From Ryuthela nishihirai (taxonomy: Eukaryota; Arthropoda; Arachnida; Araneae; Heptathelidae), in assembly GCA_038380435.1 (NCBI GenBank), contig JAWZYU010000034.1:44392901-44456900 (forward strand): a DNA stretch of 64,000 nt. The letters run 5' to 3'. Shown here one piece after another: positions 10,211 through 21,357 of this stretch (its first letter is position 1; each line of letters opens with the position of its first letter). The position numbers and the translations under genes are program-made. Below the pieces are notes generated by a model that worked only from the letters and a program-made list of their open reading frames with translations, did not search any database and was not told the origin of the DNA.

Positions 10211-11090
10211 CCGTTTCACGATTTTACCTATGTATGAATGCAGGCAGTTGGGTATAACTATGGACAGGTAAATAGTTCTGTGAACCAGTGGCGTCAGTTA
10301 GGATGGAACCAGTTTCAGAGTGGCGTTTGTACATCTAGTGCGATTTTATAAAATGCGATTTTCGAAAGCAGTAATTTGCACGAGAAATAAAATTATGGAG
10401 TGTTCGAATTTTAAGGGTGATTAAAATATTTGAAAGTAATATCCAAAAAGTTTTAACGCTGACGTTTGTATGGATATTTATTTTTTAAGAACATGTTTAT
10501 ATCTTGCTTTTAAAGGGGAAATATTTTTTAAAGAATATTTTCATTCCTTTTTTAAGATGATCTTTTTTTAAGGGAATGTTCATTCTGTTTTAAAAAAACA
10601 ATCTTTTTTTTAAGAGATGTTCGTTTCTCTTTAAAGGTGATATTCAGGTTGATTAAAAAGTTTGCATTCATTTTTAAGGTGATGTTCTACCTTTAAGAAA
10701 ATTTCGCTCTTTTTAGGAGCTGTTCACTCTCTTTTTTAGGGAGATGTAAACTCTTTTTAAGAACCTTATAAAAGGCGAGGTTTCATTTTTTTTAATGAAT
10801 GTCCATTCTTTTTAAGGTTATGCTGTTTTGTTATTTTAAAAGTTTTTTATGATGTTTCTTTTTTTTACATAAGGAAGTGTTTATTCTTTTTCAGGTAATG
10901 TTACATTTTTAAGGATTTTTTAAAGATATTTGCTCCTTTTAATTATTTTTAAAAAGGTTTTTAAGCGAAGTTAGTGGATTTTACTTTATCTTCTTCTTGC
11001 TTTTCGCTCGTTCTTTGTCGTTTCGTGGATTTGCCAAAACGGTCGTTCCACCATATCTTTGGAATGCGACTGACAAATTTAATGATTATG
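10211..11090. repeat. T-rich intergenic DNA with degenerate TTTTTAAG-GATGTTC repeats
   Basis: From about 10480 to 10970 the motif T(4-8)AAGG(A/T)GATGTTCATTCT recurs about every 40-60 bp in decayed form. No gene seen. Confidence 0.5.
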
Positions 11091-11524
11091 TGTCAAATGA
11101 AAGCTTGTGACTTTAGCGGGGAGTGTCAAAGGCTATAAAAAACTGACTTCCCCCAAGCTTCCCCCCCCTAAAAAGGGGAAATATGAAAACGATTCTTCCT
11201 CTCTATTTCACATAAGCGAATGCCGAAAATAACAAGTTATGCGTCAAATGAAAGCCTTTGACTCAGAGAATGTCATAGACCAGGGGTGGGCAAATAACGG
11301 CCCGCGGGCCACATTCGGCCGGCTAAGAGTTTTTTGTGGCCCGCCAAGACAGTCAGAAAAATCCGCCTTAAACCGAGATTTGCTTCCCGTGCGCGACCGA
11401 AGATTCGTCTCGTATTTTCCACTAGGACGGCCAAGTCAATACGCATGCGCAGTGTAAATACGAAAACAATTGCTCACCCCTGTCATAGACTATACAAAAG
11501 TTACCTCCCCCCATCCTTTTTCCC
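11091..11524. repeat. Degenerate left flank of the 300-bp satellite
   Basis: Contains GTCAAATGAAAGCTTGTGAC, CCCCCTAAAAAGGGGAAATA and TATGAAAACGATT. These are shared with the regular array that starts near 11525 but with unit length and order decayed. It hosts the hAT MITE at 11281-11482. Confidence 0.7.
11281..11482. mobile_element. hAT-type MITE, 202 bp
   Basis: Terminal inverted repeats CAGGGGTGGGCAA and TTGCTCACCCCTG, flanked by a perfect 8-bp duplication TCATAGAC (11273-11280 and 11483-11490). The internal CGGCCCGCGGGCCACATTCG block is typical of hAT ends. Too short for a transposase. It sits in satellite-related DNA. Confidence 0.9.
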
Positions 11525-13150
11525 CACCTGAAAAAGGAGAAATATGAAAATGATTTTTCCACTATGTTTTCGGAACGCGGGGGCCAAAAGTAACAAACTA
11601 TGCGTCAAATGAAAACTTGTGACATAGGTTATATGTCATATTTAGGTTAGTGACATAGGTGACATAGGCTTCTGACCTAGGTTATAAGTCACCTAATTCG
11701 AGTCACCTATTCACTAAAGTCGAAAATAGGTGATATAGGCTTTTGACATAGGTTATAAGTCATAATAGTCAGCTTGGGATATAGGTTATAAGTTAAAAAA
11801 AAGTCCCACTCCCTTCCTTCTTCCCCCCTAAAAAAAGGGAAAATATGAAAATGATTTTTCCGCTATGTTTTCGGAACGCGGGGGCCAAAAGTAACAAGCT
11901 ATGCGTCAAATGAAAGCTTGTGACATAGGTTATATGTCATATTTAGGTTAGTGACATAGGTGACATAGGCTTCTGACCTAGGTTATAAGTCACCTAATTC
12001 GAGTCACCTATTCACTAAAGTCGAAAATAGGTGATATAGGCTTTTGACATAGGTTATAAGTCATAATAGTCAGCTTGGGATATAGGTTATAAGTTAAAAA
12101 AAGTCCCACTCCCTTCCTTCTTCCCCCCTAAAAAAAGGGAAAATATGAAAATGATTTTTCCGCTACATTTTCGGAACGCGGGGGCCAAAAGTAACAAGCT
12201 ATGCGTCAAATGAAAGCTTGTGACATAGGTTATATGTCATATTTAGGTTAGTGACATAGGTGACATAGGCTTCTGACCTAGGTTATAAGTCACCTAATTC
12301 CAGTCACCTATTCATTAAAGTCGAAAATAGGTGACATAGGCTTGTGACATAGGTTATAAGTCATAATAGTCAGTTTGTGATATAGGTTATAAGCTAAAAA
12401 AAAGTCCACTCCCTTCCTTCTTCCCCCCTAAAAAAAGGAAAAATATGAAAATGATTTTTCCGCTACATTTTCGGAACGCGGGGGCCAAAAGTAAACTATG
12501 CGTCAAATGAAAGCTTGTGACATAGGTTATAAGTCATATTTAGGTTAGTGACATAGGTGACATAGGCTTCTGACCTAGGTTATAAGTCACCTAATTCCAG
12601 TCACCTATTCACTAAAGTCGAAATTAGGTGACATAGGCTTGTGACATAGGTTATAAGTCATAATAGTCAGTTTGTGATATAGGTTATAAGCTAAAAAAAA
12701 TTCTACTCCCTTCCTTCTTCCCCCCTAAAAAAAGGGAAAATATGAAAATGATTTTTCCGCTACATTTTCGGAACGCGGGGGCCAAAAGTAACAAGCTATG
12801 CGTCAAATGAAAGCTTGTGACATAGGTTATATGTCATATTTAGGTTAGTGACATAGGTTATATGTCATATTTAGGTTAGTGACATAGGTGACATAGGCTT
12901 CTGACCTAGGTTATAAGTCACCTAATTCGAGTCACCTATTCACTAAAGTCGAAAATAGGTGATATAGGCTTGTGACATAGGTTATAAGTCATAATAGTCA
13001 GCTTGGGATATAGGTTATAAGTTAAAAAAAGTCCACTCCCTTCCTTCTTCCCCCCTAAAAAAAGGGAAAATATGAAAATGATTTTTCCGCTATGTTTTCG
13101 GAACGCGGGGGCCAAAAGTAACAAGCTATGCGTCAAATGAAAGCTTGTGA
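11525..13150 (+). repeat. Satellite array, about 300-bp unit, five full copies and partials
   Basis: Unit starts with CCCCCTAAAAAAAGGGAAAA recur near 11826, 12127, 12427, 12723 and 13049. Each unit holds GGAACGCGGGGGCCAAAAGT, ATGCGTCAAATGAAAGCTTG and nested short repeats built on GACATAGGTTATAAGTCA. Copies differ by only a few percent. The unit near 12723 carries an extra internal copy of the TTATATGTCATATTTAGGTT block. No coding capacity. Confidence 0.95.
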
Positions 13151-13572
13151 CATAGGAAATCTTACAGGTTAAAACACATTCCGCCCCTTTGTTTCGTATC
13201 CCCTAAAAAAGGGGAAATATGAAAATGATTGTTCCGCTATGTCTACAGAATACGAGGGCCTACAATTGCAAGTGTCAAATGAAAACTCATAATGTGGACC
13301 GCCGTAGACTGTCTCGAATTTACTCCCCCCATCATTCTCAGCCCCCGCAAAAAGAGGCGGATTTTCGCGGGGGTGGACCATAACGAGTTATATCTCAAAG
13401 CTTGTGGCGTCTCTAATTGTCATAGGCTACCTCAAACACCGACTCCAAAAAGAGGAGGAGGAAAAATGGGGTCGACATTTATGAATCATATTTCAAATGA
13501 CAGTTTCTGAAGGTAGGTGTTTTCAGTGACAAAAAAAAATAAATTGAAAATTTCCAAAAAACGTCCTAAAGA
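13151..13572. repeat. Degenerate right flank of the satellite
   Basis: Retains CCCCTAAAAAAGGGGAAATA and AATGATTGTTCCGCTATGT, then loses similarity by about 13500. Same decay pattern as the left flank. Confidence 0.6.
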
Positions 13573-13734
13573 GTAGAAAATAAAACTAAAACTTATCGAT
13601 GGTGCAATCAGTCACTGAATCCGTTTTCACTTCAAAGGAAGATAAGGCGCCGATTTACCTTGCCGGCGCCCGATCTTCCTTTGAAGTGAATATGAATTCA
13701 GTGATTGCGCCATCAATAAGTTTTATTTTTCTAC
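13573..13734. mobile_element. Hairpin MITE, about 160 bp
   Basis: Arms GTAGAAAATAAAACT...CTTATCGATGGTGCAATCA at the left and the reverse complement at the right pair over about 70 bp each. The loop is GGCGCCGATTTACC with another small palindrome (GCCGGCGCC). Target duplication not determined. Confidence 0.65.
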
Positions 13735-14105
13735 TTTTAAAGCGCATGTGCGAAGATAGGTATTTTTTAAATATTTTTTTTTTGTAAGATGTTCCTTTAC
13801 TTTTTAAGGAGACGTTCGTTCTTTCTAAGGAGATGTTCTCTTTCTCTCTTTTCTTTTTCCCGGAAGAGTATGCGAAAAATGCGGACGTACATTCGCTCTT
13901 ACAGATTGCCATTTGTTCTCAGATTTAGAACCAAAAAAAAAAATCGGCTTTTTTTTTTAGAACCAAAAAAAAATCGGCTCTGAAAAAAAAATCAGATTTA
14001 GAACCAAAAAAAATCGGCTCTGAAAAAAAATCAGATTTAGAACAAAAAAAAAATCGGCAAAAAAATCGAATCAATATTTCAGCAAAATATTTGTAAACAC
14101 AACAG
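13735..14105. repeat. Low-complexity region with AAAAAAATCGGCTCTG repeats
   Basis: From 13920 to 14060 the block AGA(A)CCAAAAAAAATCGGCT is repeated about five times, alternating with CTGAAAAAAAATCAGATTT. Earlier T-rich GGAGATGTTC motifs resemble 10.5-10.9 kb. Confidence 0.6.
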
Positions 14106-14721
14106 TTCGTGATTGGTACAGTCGCTCAGAAATCAGATCTCATTTTGAGCAGAAATTTTCTGAAAACATCGGCTCTGATTCGTACTGACTTTTGTTACAT
14201 CACACTGCGTAAATCGGATCCGTTTGTCATTGGTTCTAGAAACGAGTATGCAAAAAATGACGGAAGATCCGCTCTTAAAGATTGCCATCTGTTCTTAGAG
14301 TTGGAGGAGGAAAAAAAATCACGATCTCATATTCATCAAAATATTTTCTAAAAGCAACGATTCGAGTTATCACACTATATAAAACGATCGTTTGCCTCGT
14401 TTCTTGAACCTCGTTTATGAAAAACGATCGAAAAAGATTCATCTTTAAAGACTGCCATCTGTTCTCGCATGTAGAGTAGAAAACATTCGCGTTCTCAGTT
14501 TCAGTAGAAAATTTTCAAAAAATAGCGACCCATGATTGGTACTGGCTTCCGTGACATCACACTATATAAATCGGACCCGTTCGTGTAGCATCTCCATTGT
14601 GTAGGCCTTACGACAGGTGGACGCCGGTGTGTTCGCACGCTCAAGCCATCGCCAAGACCAAATGTGTATGTGTGTACAACCGCAGCTTTTGATGCAGCAA
14701 CACGTCATCATAGCATGGAAG
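14106..14721 (+). promoter_or_regulatory. Three decayed copies of a TATA-containing promoter-like unit
   Basis: Three related blocks each hold a TGATTGGTAC-like CCAAT motif and/or CATCACACTATATAAATCGG: near 14195 (CACTGCGTAAATCGG), near 14370 (CACTATATAAAACG) and near 14550 (CGTGACATCACACTATATAA). They are followed by CTGCCATCTGTTCTC-type sequence. The last copy is followed about 150 bp later by GAAG/GTAAGAG, a splice-donor-like site exactly where the 84-bp array begins. Could be the remains of LTRs or of a duplicated gene promoter. Function is inference. Confidence 0.4.
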
Positions 14722-15893
14722 GTAAGAGTAGGAAAATGTGATTCTTTCCGAATGTCTGTGTATTCCTTTCCCAAAAGATATTTTCTAATCAATTTCCCTT
14801 GTAGGTTTTGAGTAGGAAAATGTGATTCTTTCCGAATGTCTGTATATTCTTTTCCCAGAAGATATTTTCTAATCAATTTCCCTTGTAGGTTTTGAGTAGG
14901 AAAATGTGATTCTTTCCGAATGTCTGTGTATTCCTTTCCCAGAAGATATTTTCTAATCAATTTCCCTTGTAGGTTTTGAGTAGGAAAATGTGATTCTTTC
15001 CGAATGTCTGTGTATTCCTTTCCCAGAAGATATTTTCTAATAAATTTCCCTTGTAGGTTTTGAGTAGGAAAATGTGATTCTTTCCGAATGTCTGTGTATT
15101 CCTTTCCCAGAAGATATTTTCTAATCAATTTCCCTTGTAGGTTTTGAGTAGGAAAATGTGATTCTTTCCGAATGTCTGTGTATTCCTTTCCCAGAAGATA
15201 TTTTCTAGTCAATTTCCCTTGTAGGTTTTGAGTAGGAAAATGTGATTCTTTCCGAATGTCTGTGTATTCCTTTCCCAGAAGATATTTTCTAATCAATTTC
15301 CCTTGTAGGTTTTGAGTAGGAAAATGTGATTCTTTCCGAATGTCTGTGTATTCCTTTCCCAGAAGATATTTTCTAATCAATTTCCCTTGTAGGTTTTGAG
15401 TAGGAAAATGTGATTCTTTCCGAATGTCTCTGTATTCCTTTCCCAGAAGATATTTTCTAATCAATTTCCCTTGTAGGTTTTGAGTAGGAAAATGTGATTC
15501 TTTCCGAATGTCTGTGTATCCTTTCCCAGAAGATATTTTCTAAACAATTTCCCTTGTAGGTTTTGAGTAGGAAAATGTGATTCTTTCCGAATGTCTGTGC
15601 ATTCCTTTCCCAGAAGATATTTTCTAGTCAATTTCCCTTGTAGGTTTTGAGTAGGAAAATGTGATTCTTTCCGAATGTCTGTGCATTCCTTTCCCAGAAG
15701 ATATTTTCTAATCAATTTCCCTTGTAGGTTTTGAGTAGGAAAATGTGATTCTTTCCGAATGTCTGTGTATTCCTTTCCCAGAAGATATTTTCTAATCAAT
15801 TTCCCTTGTAGGTTTTGAGTAGGAAAATGTGATTCTTTCCGAATATCTGTGCATTCCTTTCCCACAAGATATTTTCTAGTCAATTTCCCTTAC
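14722..15893 (+). repeat. 84-bp minisatellite, 14 copies
   Basis: The unit reads GTTTTGAGTAGGAAAATGTG, then ATTCTTTCCGAATGTCTGTG, and ends TTTCCCTTGTAG. Copies are about 97 percent identical; one lacks a single T near 15519. 84 is a multiple of three, so the minus strand stays open for hundreds of codons (a 28-residue periodic frame), which I read as an artefact. Each unit ends with an acceptor-like TTTCCCTTGTAG, and the first begins with the donor-like GTAAGAG. Confidence 0.95.
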
Positions 15894-16033
15894 AATTGAC
15901 TACACGTTCTTGTTTGATAACATGAAAGAGATTTTGCTGATGAAGTCTCTTCTGTGTGTGACTTATAAAATTGACAGCACTCGAAATGGAAAATGCCACG
16001 AAGAGCTTGTTAGATTAATATAACAGACTAGTA
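15894..16033. other. Short spacer before the hAT element
   Basis: No feature other than the left target duplication GACTAGTA at 16026-16033. Confidence 0.5.
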
Positions 16034-17157
16034 CAGGCATGGCCAACATACGGCCCGCGGCCCGGATCCGACCGGCGTAGTGAATTTATGTGGCCCGCGA
16101 ACAATTTTTCAATATTAGCATTTAACTTCTAGTAATTAATCGAATGAATTCTCGATACTTCTAAATTTTTTAAAAAAAGATTCTGTTATAAAGAATTAAA
16201 ACTTTTATACTCATCTGTACTCGATATGAGTTTGATGTTCAAGCGACGTTGCCAGAGGATTTTCCTGAATTATTAGATCCAAATTGGATTTGTGATTTAG
16301 CATTTTCTTTGGATATTCTCACACATTTGAACGAATTTAACACATGTTTACAAGGAAAAAATTTATTTGCTCATGATTTAATACAGAAATTAAGAGCTTT
16401 TAAAATGAAGCTTAGCCTTTTTTCTGCAAATCTGGCTGAATGTAAATTTGATCATTTTCCAACGTTACAGACCATATCTTTAAATATTTTAAAAGAAAAG
16501 GTTAAAACATTTAATAAAAACATCCTTGCACTAATGACAGATTTCGAGCAGAGTTTCGATTGCTTCAAAAAAAATTGATAAAATTTTATCTATTATCCGA
16601 AATCCATTTTCTGTACAAGTTGATGATGTTCCTGTTGATATACAATTAGAAATAATTAATTTACAATGTGATGAATTATTACATGAGAAATATCGAGAAG
16701 AGCAAGAAAATTTGTGTAATTTTTATAAGCAATTGAATAATGAAAAATATGGAAATTTAAAAAAACTTGCCAAGACGTATTTAGTAATCTTTAGCTCAAC
16801 TTATATTTGTGAACAAACCTTTTCTTTAATGAATCTAAATAAAAGTACAACAAGATCAAGATTGAATGATTTACGTTTGGAGGCTGTGTTAAGAATAGCT
16901 ACTACAAGTATAGAACCAGATATTAAAAAAAAATAATAAGCGATGCAAACCGCCTCAACACGTCGCATTAGTGATTATGTTAATTTCTTGTATTGATTTA
17001 CTTACAATTATTCATAAACAAATTTCATAATAAAATTTTGTTTACTTAAAGAAATAAGTGTTTTGCTTAACATTTATCAATTTTAATATTTCGTCCGGCC
17101 CGTGAAAATATTTTTTTTCCAATCCGGCCCGGGGGCAAAAACAGTTGGCCATGCCTG
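16034..17157 (+). mobile_element. hAT element relic, 1,124 bp, with perfect target duplications
   Basis: Ends CAGGCATGGCCAAC and GTTGGCCATGCCTG are inverted repeats. An 8-bp duplication GACTAGTA flanks the element (16026-16033 and 17158-17165), the hallmark length of hAT transposons. The terminal CGGCCCG-rich segments are also typical. It is internally deleted relative to a full hAT (usually 2.5-5 kb). Confidence 0.92.
16230..16936 (+). pseudogene. hAT transposase C-terminal remnant
   Basis: The first block (16249-16578) reads PEDFPELLDPNWICDLAFSL, then DILTHLNEFNTCLQGKN, and FSANL. This matches the style of hAT transposases related to the domesticated vertebrate GTF2IRD2 and ZBED/SCAND3 proteins. 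A second block (16712-16936), with AKTYLVIFSSTYICEQTFSL, is the hAT C-terminal dimerisation region, where the usual form is S-x-x-x-CE-x-x-FS. A stop at 16577 lies between them. The N-terminal zinc finger and first catalytic residues are missing, so it is inactive. Confidence 0.75.
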
Positions 17158-17165
17158 GACTAGTA

Positions 17166-17640
17166 GATTAAACCCGTTATAACGGACAATGATTCTTTGG
17201 TTTGATTAAACTAGCAACAACAAGAACATTTAAAAAAATCCTTTTTTTTTAATAAAACTCTGTTTAAAATCAGTAATTTTTTCCATCTAATATGGCATTA
17301 TCAACACGCAAAAGTTCTTTAACCGCAACATTATGTGTAAATATTCTGTGTTTATTCATAATTGTCGTTTTATTATTCTTGTTTTTCGGCCTTCCAACAT
17401 TGTATAAAATATTATTATATGATTAAATAATCCTGAAATAGGATATTCTACTCTCAGTGGATTCAAAATTTATAAGTGTGCTTTCTAAGAATCATAAAGA
17501 GGGTGTAGTTGCAAAATTTTCAGGACGACAGAATACAGAAAGTTACAGAGGTAATAACGAAAATGCACACATTAAACATTTTAGTGCTTGGCAGTGAATA
17601 CTAAATTTATATATATATTTTTTTTATTAAATAAAGCTGT
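17166..17640. other. AT-rich intergenic DNA, no gene seen
   Basis: No recognised repeat or open frame of note. Confidence 0.4.
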
Positions 17641-17644
17641 TTGT

Positions 17645-17757
17645 ATTGCATTTCTATTGAGGTCCCGCCATTCGCACAGACCTATTATGGCGTATTAAAC
17701 TGGCATGTTCCTGTCAGACCTCTGGCAAGCAGCTGCTTGGGGGAATATTTTTTATAT
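17645..17757 (+). mobile_element. SINE-B tail fragment
   Basis: Has TGAGGTCCCGCCATTC, TATGGCGTATTAAACTGGCA, CCTGTCAGACCTCTG and GCAAGCAGCTGCTTGGGGG. No tRNA head. The variant wording TATTAAACTG is shared with the 5S-headed copy at 49961. Confidence 0.75.
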
Positions 17758-17761
17758 ATAT

Positions 17762-18403
17762 TGTTACGACAGAAGGAATCTGGCAACCGAAAGCAAAAAA
17801 GTTTCAGCCAACGAATAAGAACGTTGGGAGAATTTGGAGAAGAAGAGTGGAGCGTTAACGGTCATTTTTGTATTGTAACGGTCGTTGTGTGTTGTAACGG
17901 TCGGTGAGTTCGAAAATGGACGGTGAGCTGTTCTGAGACAGTGCGCGTAAGTATCAAGAAGTAACTTGATGTGTTGTGTATACACGGAAGGATAAAAGTG
18001 GGATCTTTTATCGTTAAGTATCAAGAAGTAACTTGATGTGTTGTGTATACGCGGAAGTATAAAAGTGGGAACTTTTATGGCTAACTTCGAATGTCTACAC
18101 GGACTGTCTTTTTGTTCGGCTAGTGTGTGAAAAGTTATCAGCACAGGACGAGAATTGGTTTACGAGTGAAGATCTTTGGGTGACCTGGTAAATCAAGTAA
18201 AAGGTAGTATTTAGTAAAATACACAGAGCTGATGTGTGCTCATGCAGGAAGATTGATGACTTGTGCATGTTAATAGTTGATTTGTTAATAAGATACTTCA
18301 TCCATATTTCCTTTGTAACAATTTACCTTGTATTGAATTTGGTTTTGAAATATAGCTTTTAATACTCACGCTCAGTGGCTATCCATTTTTGTGATCCGCA
18401 ACA
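17762..18403 (+). mobile_element. Solo LTR of a retrotransposon, 642 bp
   Basis: Begins TGTTACGACAG and ends GATCCGCAACA, i.e. TG...CA with short inverted ends. Flanked by ATAT on both sides (17758-17761 and 18404-18407), a 4-bp duplication compatible with a Ty3/gypsy-type integrase. Inside, a 67-bp segment is tandemly duplicated (AAGTATCAAGAAGTAACTTG starts at 17949 and 18016). Each copy carries an ATAAAAGTGGGA TATA-like element, giving two potential promoters. No second LTR or coding region is adjacent. Confidence 0.7.
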
Positions 18404-18407
18404 ATAT

Positions 18408-19029
18408 TATAGTTAATCCACTCAAAGTATTGTTTAATCTACTGCGTTGTAGATATAGAATATTTTTAATAATGTATCATTAAAAATAATTAAAATATTA
18501 TTATATATTATATTGATATTATTAAAATAATTAAATCGGGAATGGTGTAACTAAATTGACGAAAGCGGAACGATATTACCGATGACTAACTGGGACGACG
18601 TTCGGTGTGTTCCGGTCCATTTCGGGAATTTTTGAGATTCAGTTTTGCTCTCTGAAGACGGAGTTTGGTCACTAATCTGAAATACAATCTAGGCTGTATT
18701 GGATGGTAAATTTTAAATACAATCCTGTCTGGCTTCACATCACCCACGATTTAGCCCATTGTGTGCAAAAAAGTACCTTTCAGAGATACTCAACTCAAGT
18801 GAACTGGGACATATTTCTCCGTAGTGTAACGATCATAAGCTTGTATATAGGACATATTCGAAAAGGTATCCATAGCTCATGAGTGCGAAACATGCAATCT
18901 GCTGCACCCGTATAAAATATAAAGTCGTATATTTAATCGGCTATCGATAATTTTTTTACAATGTCAATAGTACACGAGCCGAGCTTTGTTAACAAATAAT
19001 TTGGAATAAAGAAAATTGGAAATTTAAAC
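18408..19029. other. Intergenic DNA with a SINE-A tail scrap
   Basis: The only recognised item is a SINE-A 3' tail on the + strand near 18750-18795 (TAGCCCATTGTGTGCAAAAA followed by CTTTCAGAGAT). Confidence 0.45.
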
Positions 19030-19158
19030 TGAGCGACACATTTTTGCACACTATGGGCTAAATGGCCGAGTCACAAGAACCCCAAAGGCTCAGAGAAGGT
19101 TGGGGGAGGGGACCCACTGGACAGGCAATGTGAGACAGATAGTAGCCTTGACGGAAGG
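19030..19158 (-). mobile_element. SINE-A 3' fragment
   Basis: CTGAGCGACACATTTTTGCA, GGGCTAAATGGCC and AGAAGGTTGGGGGAGGGGAC occur in SINE-A order on the minus strand. It breaks off into the MITE-1 fragment next to it. Confidence 0.75.
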
Positions 19159-19303
19159 TTAATTAATGATCTGGCATACCTTCGTGTCACGTGACACGTG
19201 ACACGAAGGTTACCAGATCAGTAATTTCTAAAAAAAACGTTGCCAGATATTTTTCTGAATTCTGTAATCAATTATAGTGTTCGAATATTTTTTGAGCGAC
19301 TAC
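19159..19303. mobile_element. MITE-1, left-truncated
   Basis: The centre (GTCACGTGACACGTGACACG) and the full right arm (AACGTTGCCAGATATTTTTC ending TTTTTTGAGCGACTA) are present. The left arm is lost after about 25 bp. Confidence 0.75.
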
Positions 19304-19559
19304 ATATTAATAATATTATCCCCATCAGCTTTCCGAAGCATAATTTTACCTTTTCTTTACCAAACATATTTATAATTTTTGGCTTTTGCTGTTGCTCTCG
19401 CTTTCCAATAAAGCTCTCCATTAATTGCAGTGAAGTTTTCGTTCAAATAGAACGGTGACTCGATAGCATTCAAGTCCGCATCTGCAGTTGAGATCAGGTT
19501 GGTCTTTTTCGTTATCTATTCTTCTCGTTCGGTCCTTGATTTAAATTGTACAATTACCA

Positions 19560-20253
19560 TGGAAGTTTACCTTTTATTTCTTGTCAGTAATCTGCGAATA
19601 GCGTCCAGACTCTCTTCACTGAAGTTTCTTATTTTAAGAGCCTGGAGAATTTTCACCATCGATCGTTTCGAGGTATGTTTATTTTCTTTGTCTTGCACTG
19701 GCAGGCCATGTAATTCGAGGTTTTTATTCCTCCCATATTGATCGAGGTCATTGATGTTCATTTGCATCTGTTTAATTTCATTTGTCAATTCTGTTTGTGA
19801 GTTCTGTGTTAGAGTAAGTTGTTACTAAGTTTCTTGCACTGTTTTCCAGATTTTTTTTTTTAAATTTTACATCGAAGAACATCATAGCCTGAGAAGATAT
19901 CCACTGTTTTCTTCAACTCTCTCACTTCCGTTTTCAGATATCTAATTTCAGTTAATAGTTCCTGTAAGTCACATGATTTTAACTGATGCGAGACAATGCT
20001 GTCCGAGCTCAACTGCACGTTTCGGAGGTGTGGAGATCTCATTTCCTTTTTATTCCTCGAGTGATTCGTGTTTCTGCTAAGTGTAGGTTTCACAATCTTT
20101 GAGCTTCTATTTCTTTTCGGTCTCACACTTAGTGAAAAGAATTGTTTACGATTGTTTAGTAGAAACAACATGAAAATGGATCCAAAGTATGGGGAGAGAG
20201 GACGTCTAATTAGAAGCCATAAAGTTCGGACTCTTTCGGTTCGAAAGCTCACA
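19560..20253 (-). pseudogene. Retrotransposon ORF1-like coiled-coil relic
   Basis: On the minus strand, two frames read in series. The first has LLTEIRYLKTEVRELKKTVD (near 19900-19960). The second has NEIKQMQMNINDLDQYGRNK, then NLELHGLPVQDKEN and ILQALKIRNFSEESLDAIRR (19567-19788). A coiled coil followed by a D-Q-Y-x-R-x-x-N-L-E-x-x-G-x-P motif is characteristic of LINE-type ORF1 proteins. A frameshift near 19800-19860 separates the blocks. The 5' side is interrupted by a SINE-A insertion and continues past 20670. Confidence 0.6.
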
Positions 20254-20265
20254 GATGTGAGAGGA

Positions 20266-20658
20266 TTTGGGTTGTGCTGGGTTGTTTTACCTCTGAGCGG
20301 CACTTTTTTGCACACCATGGGCTAAATGGCCAGGTCACATGGACCCCGAAGGCTCAGAGAAGGTTGGGGGAGGGGACCCACTGGAACAGCTGTTGGGAGA
20401 CAGATGGTAGCCTCCCGTCAAGGCCATCCAGCGTGTTCTTTAACGTGCACAGGGTATGGCTCTCCCACACACGGGGCCACGGCTTAACGTCCCATCCGAT
20501 GGACGGCGGCTTTCCAAGCCCATCGGTGTCCCCTACTGACCGTGGGCAGGGCGGGGAGTTCTGCGGAGATAAATCTCAACGCTGACCCAGCTGGGACTCG
20601 AACCTGGGAACTGCAGATTACGAGCCTGGCGCGCTACCGACTGAGCCACCCCCGCCCC
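20266..20658 (-). mobile_element. SINE-A, full length, inside the ORF1 relic
   Basis: Complete copy with a clean 12-bp duplication GATGTGAGAGGA (20254-20265 and 20659-20670). This makes it one of the best copies for defining the family ends: the head begins GGGGCGGGGGTGGCTC and the 3' end is an A-rich CAACCCAGCACAACCCAAAT on the minus strand. Confidence 0.92.
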
Positions 20659-20670
20659 GATGTGAGAGGA

Positions 20671-21356
20671 GGAAAACGAACAATCAATGTAAATTTATTG
20701 CACATCACCGAAGATCAGCCAGTTACCGAAAGGCAAGAGAGTAACGTTTGTGAGGTGTAAGATGTATCCCTAGGAACCAATTTTAACGTTTCTAGCACGT
20801 GTAGACCCTAGTATGACCTCTATCTAACCTCTAAGAAATTGCAAGTTCCAAATTTCGTACGGTTTCTAAGATCTACAACCCAAAAAATGCCTCTAGGCAC
20901 TATTTTTCACGTTTCGAGTTCTTCTAGAACAATGTTTGACCTCTTTACGACTTCAGTTTCACCTTTTTGGACACGCCGCACATCAAATTTCGTATTTCTC
21001 CCGAGATCTACGACCCGGATTACACCAAAGTTCAAATTTTCAGAGCTCTACCTATTTTGCATCATAGTTTGAATTACATTCATTCCCTGTCTCACTCAGA
21101 ATCAGCTATATACATATATACACAATGATGAAATAAAAAAACTAATACATTTCGCTCCACATATTTTTTATGATATAAATACTTGCTTACTAATACGATT
21201 AGGACATTGACTTGTTTTTTTTTTTCATTGTTTAAGCTATTTAACGTTCAAGGCAACTGTGAATTAATCAAACTGAAAATTTTTCGTTCTTTTCAATTAT
21301 TCTGTAAATTTGCAACAAAAATATCAATTGAAGCTCCTAAAAATTATTAAACGACA
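20671..21356. other. Intergenic, no gene seen
   Basis: The first 90 bp may continue the retrotransposon relic. 20800-21060 has alternating GATCTACAACC and TTTCGAGTTC blocks without a clear repeat. The rest is AT-rich. Confidence 0.35.
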
Positions 21357-21357
21357 T

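Noticed and set aside
14118..14130. MITE-1 end CAGTCGCTCAGAAA near 14.12 kb (and a similar one near 60.39 kb)
   Set aside because: Only 9-13 bp match with no partner end or TA-flanked unit; likely scraps or chance.
14562..15883. Long minus-strand open frames with a 28-residue repeat (300 and 140 codons)
   Set aside because: They follow from an 84-bp tandem repeat whose length is a multiple of three. Composition does not look selected, and a 1-bp deletion in one unit breaks the frame.
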